64,000 nucleotides of DNA, taken from positions 17,110,587 through 17,174,586 of the forward strand of contig NC_071333.1 of assembly GCF_010183535.1 (NCBI RefSeq), read 5' to 3'. This DNA comes from Caenorhabditis remanei (lineage: Eukaryota; Nematoda; Chromadorea; Rhabditida; Rhabditidae). The notes beneath the pieces were generated by a model. That model worked only from the letters and a program-made list of their open reading frames with translations, ran no database searches and was not told where the DNA came from. Shown piece after piece: positions 22,053 through 33,468 of this stretch. Both the position numbers and the translations under genes were made by a program. The number at the start of each line of letters is the position of its first letter. Position 1 is the first letter of the stretch.

Positions 22053-23017
22053 ATGTACAACGTTGTTTTTGTTCTCGGTCCACCAGGATCCGGAAAAGGA
22101 ACTATCTGCTCGAAGATTGAACAGGTAACTGTTTATAAAATATATGAATATAATTTTAAAAGATAATTCAATTTAAAGTTTTCAACAAAAGGAAAGATGA
22201 ATCACAAAAATCATTTTTCCGTATTTCAGAATCTTGGATATGTCCATCTCTCTGCCGGAGACTTGCTTCGAGCTGAACGTGAAAGAGCCGGGAGCCAATT
22301 TGGAGCTCTTATTGAGAACCATATCAAGAATGGATCCATCGTCCCAGTCGAGATCACGTGTTCCTTGTTGGAAAACGTAAGTACTATATCAGAATTTTCA
22401 AAAATCAAGGACTCGAAAAATTAGAAACAACCTTAATTCTATTCCAGGCAATGATTGCAAGCAAGGACGCCAACGGCTTCTTGATCGACGGATTCCCACG
22501 TAACGAGGATAACTTGGAGGGATGGAAAAAACAGATGGGAGGAAAGGTCAACGAGCAATTTGTGCTTTTCCTGTCCTGTCCAGTCGACGTCTGTATTGAC
22601 CGTTGCCTTCACCGCGGTCAAGGAAGAACCGATGACAACGTGGAGTCGTTGAAGAAGCGTGTTGAGACCTACAACCAACAGACATTCCCAATCATCGAAC
22701 TCTTCGAAAAGGTTGGAATGGTTCGCGAGGTCAACAGCGAGAGACCAGTCACTGAGGTAAGCACAATTTGGTATTATAATTTCACGGTCTGCTACTTGAG
22801 GGTTTTAAAGACGCATTTAATTTCTTGGGGATTTTGCGGAGTGGCCTAGTTGTTGAAAAAGATAAAATACCGTATTTTTGAGCTTTGCAGGTCTGAAAAG
22901 ATCATGTTTTCCGCTTCGAGGCCGTTTCGCACCAAATAGATGCTCCTTTAACACAAATATTTGTTTTAGGTGTACGATGACGTCGTCAAGGTGTTCGCCA
23001 CTGCCAACCAGAAATAG
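22053..23017 (+). CDS. UMP-CMP kinase
   Basis: Four exons (22053-22124, 22230-22376, 22448-22756, 22970-23017) give 191 residues, the normal size of short adenylate-kinase-fold UMP-CMP kinases. It phosphorylates UMP, CMP or dCMP with ATP in pyrimidine nucleotide metabolism, in the cytosol. Visible motifs are the P-loop GPPGSGKG (residues 9-16), the NMP-binding HLSAGDLLR, the DGFPRN motif, and a short LID with RGQGRTDDN. All introns are phase 0. The ATG lies five bases after ATTGCAG, a probable SL acceptor. From memory the C. elegans orthologue is C29F7.3, which lies near jmjd-3.2. The convergent neighbour is the CHK-like kinase. Confidence 0.95.
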
Positions 23018-23546
23018 GCCGACAGAACTTGATCATTCCACACTACATATACTCCAATTTTTCAGTAATCTTAATTGTATAACAACTTCAATTATTCCGC
23101 TTATTCCGCTGACATCACGGTTCGGTTTTTCTATGAATACTTTGTAATTTGATGATTTTGCCTACAACTATAGATTAGACAAGATAAGCGACTATAGATC
23201 AAGACCGTCTTGATAAAAGTTCTTTGTTAGTGGTAACAATAGAGAACGTTGCTTTTTGAAGAGAATGCTATCATAATCTGTATTCATATTCAAATTCGGT
23301 CAACAATGGAACTTTTTGGAAAAGGAAGACCAGAAGACTATCGAGTACACAAAACCAAAAATTTAAAGATTGTGTTCAACACAGAAAGTAGGCTTTGGCA
23401 AATTCAGGATTAAATTGTCACATTTTAAAGATACTCTGCAACATATGAAGCCCAGATAACACAAGATGAAGATAATAGATTTATTTGACAAAAATGTTAG
23501 AAACCCCCAACCATTAAAATGAAATAAAATAAATTATACTGGATTT
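23018..23546. other. Convergent intergenic spacer
   Basis: 529 bp between the stop codons of the UMP-CMP kinase and the CHK-like gene. No gene is seen. ATAAAATAAA around 23523 read on the minus side may overlap the CHK 3' end; the rest is unremarkable AT-rich DNA. Confidence 0.5.
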
Positions 23547-25240
23547 TTACGACATATTGTGCTCCTTAACGACCTCCTCGATGTAAGACTTGCACCTGGC
23601 GAATGACTCGCCGATTCTTGCGATATCAGGCTTTCCGTCAGTTTGAAGAACTGGGGAGTTGGCCCAGAAGCCGTTAGCAAAGATTGTCAAGGCAGCTCCA
23701 GGAATGTAGCAGTGTTTGTACTCCTCCTGAAATTGAATATTTTTTAAAAACTAACGACTATAGCTTACATCGATCTCTTCTCTTGTCCATGGCATCTTCA
23801 CTCCTCTGGCATCTAACGCAGTGCTCAATTTGTCGAAGTAGTAGTCCAAAAGTGGCTTCGTCAGCTTTTGACGGTTCTCAACAGAAGTGCAAGTGGAGAG
23901 AACGTGATGCAAATCTTCCATTGGGCTACCACGATGAGTGATTTGCCAGTCTATGATCCCAGCGATGTTGTCCTCCTTGTCCCATAGGATTTGTGGAGCC
24001 CAGAGATCTCCATGTGTCATGACTGATGTGCGTTCTGAAAATTTCATTTATTGAAAGAAAAGTTGATGGAACAACAAAACCCACTCTCTTCAAGGTACTC
24101 ATCTCCAATCGTCTGCAAGAACTTTGGATCCTTTTCAAACGTGTTACGAACGAATGTAGAGATCACTTCAAGCCCTGGTTGCTTAGCCAAGTTGTCAGCA
24201 ATACCCTTAACCATCACACTAAACATATCAGCCATAGCAATCATCTGAATTATAAACCCATTTTAGATTAGTATGATATGGAGATGTCTACCGTAGGATC
24301 TCGCTTGACTTCCTTCCATTTCTCAGTAGTCAGTGAGAAGATGTGGAGCTTCACTAGTTCATCCACAATTTTGTAGAGCTGAAAACCATACAGAGTATTT
24401 ACAATTTTGACTATATTACCTGCTCCTCATTGAATCCAGTGATGAGATCATACACTTTGCAGTCTTCAAACATCTCCATGACAATGACTGGAACTGGAGC
24501 CTCCTTCTCTCCAGCTTTGACAGCAGCATAGATCGTTGGGACTTTCAGAGGCTTGTCAGTTACTAAAAATATATAGTTTTAAGTCACCTTAGCTGGTAAA
24601 CTCACATTTTGCAAAAACTTGGTAGTAGTCACATTCAGTGTTGTGCATGAACTGTTCTACCGCGGCAGCATCTTCGGAATTGGAAACTTCACCGCCAGCG
24701 TTCTCTATGACTCCACTCCCCTTAGCACTGCAGGCGATCTGAAATCATGCTTAATAAGAATTTTTCAATTTTTGATTGGATATCTCATTTGTGTACCACA
24801 CAACTCAATCTTACACGCAGGTAAGATCTAAGATCTCGATTAATGTATTTGTTGTCTTTTCTTCACAAAAACAGAAAAAAAAGATAAGGTAGAAAAATCA
24901 ATTGTTGTTGATTTTTTCACCAAACAGGAATTATTTTTTGTCAAAATTTACATTTGTCCCACTAACACTCAACACTCACTTTCAACACAACGTGCTTTGG
25001 CAAATTTGGATGATTCTCTTCTTGTTCTGCATTGAAATGAAGCTCCACTTTACGAATCATTGACATGTACCCCAACTCGGAGTTATCCAGAATTCCACTC
25101 TGTAGAATCAAGTATTTGATCTACATACTAATATAATCACTTACCGTTCCAATAGTCGGTTTCACTCCAATTTTCTTCTCGACGACATCAGCGAGCCATT
25201 CCTTAGTCAGTGGTACGTTTTCAATAATCAAGTCGGACAT
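23547..25240 (-). CDS. CHK kinase-like (DUF1679) protein
   Basis: Eight exons (25240-25145, 25099-24980, 24738-24606, 24562-24420, 24378-24292, 24244-24085, 24034-23769, 23726-23547) join in frame to 394 residues. This is the aminoglycoside-phosphotransferase/choline-kinase fold expanded in nematodes and insects (ecdysteroid-kinase-like); substrates in worms are mostly unknown. Seen directly: VPVIVMEMFED in the hinge, the Brenner motif THGDLW (catalytic Asp at ~256) and IIDWQ (metal Asp at ~275). The Asn usually found five residues after the Asp is replaced by Gln (WAPQILW). An IVDELVKLH helix precedes it. The ATG follows TTTTTAG, an SL-type acceptor. It is cytosolic, with no signal peptide. 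It lies tail-to-tail with the UMP-CMP kinase. Confidence 0.93.
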
Positions 25241-27370
25241 TGTTTCTAAAAATTTCAAAGGAAAGTTAAAAACCTTAAAATCTCGGGGAACCAGCTCAAA
25301 AGTACAAATATAAAATGTTAACAAACAGTCGATAATAACCAACACAACTAAAATGATAGAGTGTCTACTTATAACGTACATTTTATACAACACGACAGCG
25401 TCAGGTATTGGCCGGTAAGTTGATAAGATACGGCGAGCCAAACTGTGCTCGTGACCTGAACAATTGTAGTATGTGCTCTTCGGGAAAATGAGTATTGGGA
25501 CGGAGGAATAATGTGGTTTTTGTACGGAATGTGCGGTACGAAACATGTATAGAGATATGATTTTCTCATGCCGGAAAGGAAAAGGGACAATAGACGTATA
25601 GAAATTGGAATACATGGCACACGCAATGCTGCTTTGCAGGAAGTGATTCAATTTTTCAGCAAAATTTGTTTTGTCTAAACTTTCAGAACATTTATCATCT
25701 TAAAACGTACCCACATTCATCAAAATTTTGGTTTTTGACATTTTCAGTCATGTTATTTTTTGTTGTGTTTTATCTTCTGCAGTTGTTTGGTGTAAGAACT
25801 GACCAAATGAAAATGATTTTTATATTCGTTTATTTTGTTTCTCATTTTATGTTCAACGCAATAGTTTCCTGTTCATTAGTTTCCTTTTTAGTTTTAGTTG
25901 TTTAGTTTTAGTTTTTTGTTGTTGTTTAGTTTTTTTAGTTTCCTGTTCATTTGTGACTTCTGACGGGAACTAAAATCTGGAAACATTTTATCAAAAGTTT
26001 AACTAAATACGTATTGAAAAAATTCTAGCTTAATTCTTTTCGTTGGTTTATGACTTGTGAGAAAGACAGTTTTTGTTCCCTGTGAAGCGCTGGCCACATG
26101 TAATTTCTTGATAAAACACAGTGTGTCAATCGTTTTGACAAGCTCAGTTTCCCACGTGAACCATGAGAGTTCAACGTCAGCAACGTTTGTGTTCTGACAT
26201 CAAAGGAGGGGTGATCAGGAATACCATGTTTCTGAGATGATGGTTGTTCATATTTGTAAATTTTTATAAATATAACAGAGAACACACTCACAGTGCTAAC
26301 AGTACTGCAAACCAGAACTATTCCAATCTGAAACAATGATAACACGTTTTATTGATAGCAGGAGTTCTATTGATTGAACTTTACGGATCATACTAGAGAT
26401 GAGCCTGTCGAAAAATGAAATTTACACCATTTCAGATTATAACCAGACAAAAAAATCATAGTGATTTTCTACCCTTCATCTTAGAAATCACCAAGAGGGC
26501 GACTACAAAAAAGTAGTCCTCTAAAATATTTCCACTCTCATCAAGCCCTGATGTAAATTGCGCAGTGTCAAGGAAAATATATGTTGATTGTTTTATTTTT
26601 GAACAGTCCTGATTAGATAATTCATTTATTTATCTTGGCTTACTCGTTTCAATGCTTGTCAACAAAACAAGTTTTATCAAGGAACGGTTATTGGGGTAAT
26701 AATATGTTTTCACGGTAATAATTAGTTTTCAAACCTCCTCGTATTGAGTATATTTATGTTTTATGTTTTCATGCCCATTGAAATTGGATGCGACATTTCA
26801 GATGTCCCGTTACTATGCACATCAACTCATCGTTCTATTATTCTGCGTTTTTTTTTTCACTAAAAAACCAATCCCTATCAAAAATGTTGCCTGTTGTGGT
26901 CATCTATAAATTTGGTTCCCCTCTCCGACAATTAAACTGGGGAAAAACAAGCAATTACAAACAAATTAACACTTTTAACCAGTTTTTGTTTATACAAAAA
27001 TAGTGTAACCTCACTTAAGACTACACGTTAGATATTATCCGTTTATTTCGTATTCTGATTTTACTCAAATTGAGGGTTTACGAGTTCACTCGGAACTGGC
27101 TAGACATGTTTATGAGTGTATAGGAACTGTTAACTGTAGTCGCTTGTGTGTAGTCTGATCAAGAGGTCAGTCCGACTGATTAGGAGATTAGATATGTGAT
27201 ATTGACCCCTATACAACTTGAGAAGAAAAGAGACAACAATTGTTGCAAATACAACTACCAAAGAATATATAAGGTGGCTCTTATAACATATTTTCCAATT
27301 TGTTTCGAGTATTTAACTTTTGATTAACTTAATTTTTTATTTTAGGGTCTCAGCAAGTAAAACCAAGGAA
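25241..27370. other. Intergenic, no supported gene
   Basis: 25690-25950 has reiterated TTTAGTTTTAG / GTTGTTTAG strings. A minus-strand open frame at about 26025-26345 includes a hydrophobic stretch and possible splice sites but no family signal and no ATG, so it is not called. Near the 3' end lies the P450 promoter: TATATAAGG at 27266-27274, then TTATTTTAG at about 27338-27346, a probable trans-splice acceptor. Confidence 0.45.
27266..27274 (+). promoter_or_regulatory. TATA box of the first P450
   Basis: TATATAAGG lies about 100 bp upstream of the ATG. A TTTTAG acceptor between them would remove most of the leader by trans-splicing. The two downstream P450s also have TATA elements, so the feature is common to the array. 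Confidence 0.55.
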
Positions 27371-29590
27371 ATGGATATTGTGTCTTGTATATTGCTGTGT
27401 CTCATACTGTTAATTGTCGGGTTGGTTTTTTTTACTGGTTTTACTTTTTCATAAACCTGGGTTTCAGATACTTTGGCATACACCAGACCTATTGGTGGAG
27501 AAATGGAATTAAAGGACCACGTGGTCTACCGTTCATTGGAAGTTTCTATGAGGTAGCGGATGTTAACCATCCCCGCGGGTTCGTTCTTCACGAATGGACA
27601 AAAGTAAGATTCAAAAGATTATCTTACTTATTTTATGTACATATTTCACTCAGAAATTTCGTGAGGTGTACGGATACTATGAGGGAACTATTCCAGTTCT
27701 CGTTGTCAGTAACCTGGGTATGCTACAGGAACTTTTATCAAAAAAGTTCGATAATTTCTACGCCAGGAAACTCACCAACATGATTCATGGAGATATGGAG
27801 AGCACAGCAGAAGAACCACTTGTTAATCTTTTTGTTTCTCGTGGTTCACGATGGAAAAGACTGAGAGCTCTAGCGACAGAAGGGTTCACTTCGAAATCTT
27901 TGAGGCAGGTAAGGAGAATCAGCTATCAACGAACTTGCAACGGCTGGGTCACAGTACAAAATTTGAAATTTTGAATTTTTGAATTTTTTTTTGTAAAAAA
28001 GTCAAGTTTTGGACGATGTTTTCGAATATTGATAACGTCTGAAGCATACATAGGATTTTACCATTTTTGATAAAGATTTCAAATTTTTTCTTAATTTTTG
28101 GCTCCGGGCCAACATTTTGCAAATCTGCTATTAACCCATCAAGCTTGAAGTTATTTATTTATATCTTGAAACTGATACTTCTGTTTCTAGATGCACGACA
28201 CCATGGAGGATAGTGCCATCAATATGGTGGATCTCATGTTGAAACATGAAGATGGAGCAGCATTCAATATTCATGAGTAACTAATTTTTAGATTAGATTT
28301 TTTTTAATTCTAATACAAATGAACACCGTTTGTAGGTACTTCCAGGAATTTACTTATGACGTCATCTCGCGGCTGGCTATGGGGCAACCCAATTCTGAAC
28401 TTTTCAAAAATTCCGGAATAGCTATGACTAAATCGGTATGAATGAAGATTTTTTAATTCAGATAAAAATAAAATAAAACAATACACAATCATAACTTTTC
28501 AGGTCTTATTGAGAACCCATCGTGTTTTCCCTTGGTACCTGGCTGTCATGTTTCCGAAATGGCAGTACTGGATCAAAAAAGTGTTTTACAACCATGAAAA
28601 TATCCGAGGTGGTGATGTTGGAAAACTTTTCATGTACTGTGCAAAAGCAGTGACCACGAGAATGAAGGAGAGGGTGAGTGGTTATGCAATTTTTTTTTTG
28701 AAATTTTGGGGTTTTTAGGCTGAAAATTCAAAATTAGGGATCGAGAATGCTGAACAGGATTTTATTGATATGCTTTTGAAAAAGTTAACCGAGAAAATTG
28801 AAGATACTGAGTATGGAACGTCTATTGAGAAAAAAGCTACTGTGGAAGATGTTGTTGGCTCTTGTTTTGTCTTCCTACTCGCAGGGTTTGACACCACCGC
28901 TAACTCATTGGGATACGCTGCATATCTACTAGCTCAGCATCCTGAAAAAATGAGGAAAGCTCAACAAGAAATCGATAATGTTGTTGGAACTGGGAACGTT
29001 TCTTATGACACAATGCCAAAATTAACATACTTGGAAGCTATAGTGAAGGAAACTTTAAGATTGTGTCCAGTTGGGTGGTTGTAAGTGAAAATATAGAAAT
29101 AAACCAAATCCAGATCATCAAAATATCATTTATAGCGCTTGTTCACGAGAATGTGTCACCCCAACTACCCTTGGAAATGTGAAACTTGACAAGGGAGTCA
29201 GAATCGAAGCAGATGTTATGTCGATTCAAAGAAGCAAGAAGATTTGGGGAGATGACGCCGAAAAATTCGTTCCAGAGAGGTAAAATAGTGTTATTTTCCC
29301 AAAAACTTTACAATTTTCAGATGGATCGATAGCCCACCACCACCTCAAATGTCTTGGATTCCATTTGGTGCGGGACCACGTCAATGTGTTGGAATGAAGT
29401 TAGGAGTAGCTGAAGCGAAAACTGCTCTCGCTCACTTACTCCGCAGATATGACTTGCTAACTGGTCCTCAAACGGAGGTAACATATTTTTGGTTGATTTA
29501 AATAAAGTTTTATTTCAGAAAGAGCTGAAAATCATTGGCTGCACCACAACATCACCAGAAGCTGTCACATTGTATTTGAAATTGCGTTAA
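27371..29590 (+). CDS. Cytochrome P450, CYP25-like (array gene 1)
   Basis: About ten exons encode ~510 residues, a normal microsomal P450 length. It is a haem monooxygenase for xenobiotics or lipids, anchored in the ER by the N-terminal helix (MDIVSCILLCLILLIVG). Next come the proline-rich hinge GIKGPRGLPFIGSF and the C-helix SRGSRWKRLRAL. Then follow the I-helix [10 protein letters not shown] (~residues 321-328), KETLR (ExxR, ~377), FVPERW, and the haem loop [17 protein letters not shown] (Cys ~457). Introns are short except one of ~280 bp before MHDTMED. A phase-2 exon junction falls right after the anchor, as in the other two copies. The CYP25 assignment (CYP3 clan) is from overall motif resemblance and should be treated as probable. 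It reads as intact. Confidence 0.93.
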
Positions 29591-30553
29591 TTGATGTTTT
29601 CCAAATTTTCTGCTTTTTTAATGTTGTTTTTTGTCTTATCTATGTACCTGTATCTGATTGAATCCATCTTGCTAAAAAATTGGATCTTATCTAGAAATAA
29701 AATATAAATCTAGCAGTTGTTCATTTCAAACAAAAAACTTATAGAATGTGATAAATTAACTAAGAAAAATAAATTTAAAGTTTGGAAAAATGTCCTTTTA
29801 AAATTGATAATTGTTCTCAAAAATTAATGAGTGTATGATCTTCGGTCTGTTTTTTGAAACCGAACCCATTATTTAGAAGTACGAAATGCAAAATCGAAAA
29901 AAGTTTAGTTCCTCCCAATTCTAAGATCAAACTTAGAAACTGCGAAGTCTTTTGATCGTTATGTACTTTCTGCAAAAACTTTTTTGCACTTTCACTCAAG
30001 GAACACCCAATTCCTATCATCACTCTACAATCTCATAAGAACGCCGCCAAGAGCGCGGCAAACCAAAAGAAATTTTGTGAACTTGTACTTTTCAAGTGCA
30101 AAATTAAGATAACATGATAATTTTTAAATATTTTTAGTCTGGTTCCATATCTCTCTCTCTTGTTTGTTTCCCAAATTGTGAAGCTTCTAGTGTTTTAATC
30201 ATACAACTCCTATTTTACACACATCAATCAACTCTCGTAATATAAAAGTGTCAAAATTTAGGACAGCTCGTTCCGGGTTGCTACCATATTATCATTTTGC
30301 GTATCAAAGACTAACATCATAATTTGCAATTGACACACGTTGTTCTGCAGCTACCTCATTGTTCTTTTTCTTTTACAATTTTCCTTCCTATCCGTTTTCT
30401 AACGTGTAGGGCTGACTACAAACCGACCAGACTACGAAGTAGTGGGCGGTCCCGAGAGATAAGTTAAAAGAGAGATAGGATAGAGGATCGGTCACTTGCT
30501 ATATAAATACCAACATGGAGACCACACAAGTCACTATTGCATTCTGTTTTGTC
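29591..30553. other. Spacer between P450 genes 1 and 2
   Basis: No gene. The downstream part holds the promoter of the second P450, including AGATAAG (GATA-type site, about 30457) and a TATA box at 30500-30509. Confidence 0.5.
30500..30509 (+). promoter_or_regulatory. TATA box of the second P450
   Basis: TATATAAATA ends only five bases before the first possible ATG (30515) and about 45 bases before the next in-frame ATG (30554). A TATA-directed start site would normally fall about 25-30 bases downstream, that is inside the first reading-frame extension, so it favours the second ATG. Confidence 0.6.
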
Positions 30554-32486
30554 ATGGGTATTCTCGTTTGTCTTGTGGCTGTTTTTGCTGTTCTTGTTGG
30601 GTAAGTCGTTGAAAACAATTTAATTACGCTACAAGGTACATTCGTCCTTTTAGATACTTTAAATGGATCCACACGTATTGGAAGAGAAGAGGTATTGATG
30701 GACCGGTGGGGATGCCGTTTCTCGGGTCTTTTTATGATCTATCGGATAAAGAAAAACCAAGAGGATTTCTAATTAACAAGTGGACCAAGGTATTGAGTTG
30801 GGTCTATATATATATATACACACATATTACTTTTGTTTCAGCAATTCGGAAAAGTGTTCGGCTACTACGAAGGAGCCAATCCAGTTCTTGTTGTGAGTGA
30901 TGTCGATATGCTCCAGGAGCTTTTCATCAAGAAGTTTGACTGCTTCTACGCTCGGAAGACTACCAATTTGATCCATGGAAACTTGGAATGCTCCCAAGAA
31001 GAACCACGAATCAATTTGTTTTCTGCTCGGGGTGCCAGATGGAAGAGAATGAGAGCCTTGGCATCTCCAGCATTCTCAGTGAAAGCGCTGAAACAGGTAT
31101 GACCACGTTCTGGTTCACTGAAATGAGGTTTATAACAGATTCACGACACTATGGAAAACAGTGTTCTTTGTATGGTTGATCATTTGGCCAAACACGAGAA
31201 TGGCTCAGCTTTTAATATCCATGAGTGAGTTCACTTTTAGAATTTTATGTTCTAATTTGTTTCTTAACTCACAGGTTCTACCAGGAATTCACGTATGACG
31301 TCATTTCCCGTCTTGCCATGGGGCAACCATACTCCGAGCAGTTCAATAACAAAGGTGTCTCTATTGTGAAAAAGGTTTGTTTTGTTTTGAATTTAAAAAA
31401 AAGTATTATAATTATTATTTTAAGATTTTCCTTCGCAATAACCGAGTATTGCCGTGGTTCCTTGCAGTTTTGTTCCCCAGCCTTGAGAACACCACAAAAA
31501 ATCTGTTCTTTAATCACGAATCAGTTAGAGGAGGCGATGTTGGACAACTTTTAAAATTCTGTGAGGTTGCAGTTCACGACAGGATTAAGGAAAGAGTGAG
31601 TTATCAACAAAAGAAATTTCAACTATTATATTAAAATTTGAAGGTTGAAAACAAAAAATTGGGCATTGACAACACCCAGAATGATTTTATCGACATGTTC
31701 CTCGATTACTACACTGGAGAAGAAATCGAAAACACACAATATGGAACGACAGTTGAGAAGAAAGTGACTTCTGAAGAAGTCATTGGATCGTGCTTCGTAT
31801 TCCTGCTCGCTGGATTTGACACCACTGCCAATGCACTAGCATATGCATCGTATCTACTTGCCAAACACCCTGAAAAGATGAGAAAGGCTCAAGAAGAAAT
31901 TGACATTGTCTGCACATCGGAGAACATTTCATACGATGAGGTCACCAAGTTGAAGTACCTGGACGCAGTTGTAAAAGAAGCTTTGAGATTGTACCCAGTC
32001 GCTTGGTTGTAAGTGTTTAATTATTACTTTTATTTTACTATATTATTAATTTTTTACAGTGCTTGCTCACGAGAATGCGTTGAAACCACCACACTTGGAG
32101 ACTATTTAATTGAAAAGGGAGTCAAAGTTGAAGCAGATGTCACAGCACTGCATCGTTCGAAGGAAATTTGGGGAGAGGATGCAGATAGCTTCATTCCAGA
32201 AAGGTCAGTGCATTAAAAATTATAACCTCTCTACCATATGTTCCTATAATTCAGATGGTTTTCACCAACACCACGGCACAACATGTCTTGGATACCATTT
32301 GGTGCCGGACCCCGTCAATGTGTTGGGATGCGATTGGGTCTCGTTGAAGCAAAAACTGCACTTGCACATGTCCTCAGAAAATGGTCGATCGTTGCGGGAC
32401 CAGAGACGGAAGAACAACTTCATGTTCAGGGATGCACAACTACATCGCCAGAAAAGGTTACTGTATATTTGGAAACTCGGTTTTAA
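30554..32486 (+). CDS. Cytochrome P450, CYP25-like (array gene 2)
   Basis: Same exon plan as gene 1; about 510 residues. Motifs: anchor [16 protein letters not shown], then [35 protein letters not shown]-helix [26 protein letters not shown] and the haem loop [17 protein letters not shown]; all P450 landmarks are present. I start at 30554 because this gives an anchor of 16 residues before the conserved phase-2 junction, as in the paralogues (17 each), and because the TATA box leaves no room for a leader in front of 30515. An N-terminus 13 residues longer (from 30515) remains possible. It is closest by eye to gene 1, and no broken codon was seen. Probable ER detoxification enzyme. Confidence 0.93.
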
Positions 32487-33468
32487 TGTTTTATTTCCCG
32501 TTTTCTGGTACTAAGTCAGCTTCTATGTACATAATTTCAACATTTGAATTGCAATCACTGCAAACAACAATCACATTTTGAATTGTCTTATTTGTTTGTT
32601 AAATAATATAAAAAGGAATGAATGACAATCAAATACATGTTATCTAGGAATTGCATTGGTTTTTGGACTGCTTGATAACTTGCAAGTGCACATGATCAAA
32701 CATCTCATGCAAAATTATCAAACTATAACCATGATTGGTTTTTATTTGGCTCTCACAATTGGCAAATGCTCTAAACACTGATTTGGGAACATAATTAACA
32801 TATGACACTTCTGTACAGATGTACTGTTGTAGATTTAGCTCAAAATAATACGGCTAATTTACACCTCAAAAAAAAGTAGTCTGCAAGCTTTTTCAATTTC
32901 AATAAGACCTCAGACTATGTATTGTTCGTACGAATACCAAATTGCAAAAAGAAAAAACCCAGCTGTGCCTGAGACAAATGTGCATCTGTAATTAAAAACT
33001 TGCTAGTAATTTCTTTTTCGAATATTAAATTTTGGATTCAGCAAATTAAAATACCCCACGGGGTTGCCGATCCGTTACAGTGAACTCGTAAGATTTTGTT
33101 CAAGTTGTCCTACTTGTTCAGAACTTCAGATTTTTGTAGTGTTGAAGCGTTTTTAAATGAAATGGATAATTTTTGAACCAATGCTATCCAGCAACACAAC
33201 ACTGCAGATCACAAGCCGAACTACCAAAGCGTTACTGTGCTAATGAGTTCAAAATAAATGTTTGTTATAACTAACTTAATATAACGGTAACTTTTTCAAA
33301 GATTCATGTAGTATAGTTAATCATCATGCACTTTTAAAAGAACTCCTCAAACTGTTTCTGGTCATAAACCGTTTCGCCTGCAAAAGTACAAAGTGAAGTT
33401 AGTAAAAGGAAGGTGATAACCGTATAAAAGTGATCGAGTGTTGCATCTAATAAACATTTGGCAACATT
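32487..33468. other. Spacer between P450 genes 2 and 3
   Basis: No gene; AT-rich. Direct promoter evidence is only the TATAAAAG at the 3' end. Confidence 0.5.
33423..33430 (+). promoter_or_regulatory. TATA box of the third P450
   Basis: TATAAAAG lies about 40 bp upstream of the ATG at 33469 and no TTTCAG acceptor lies in between. This suggests a short untrimmed leader rather than trans-splicing. Confidence 0.6.

Noticed and set aside
26025..26345. 107-codon minus-strand frame with a hydrophobic start
   Set aside because: It has no ATG (it begins at GTG inside a possible acceptor context), no recognised family and no neighbouring exons.
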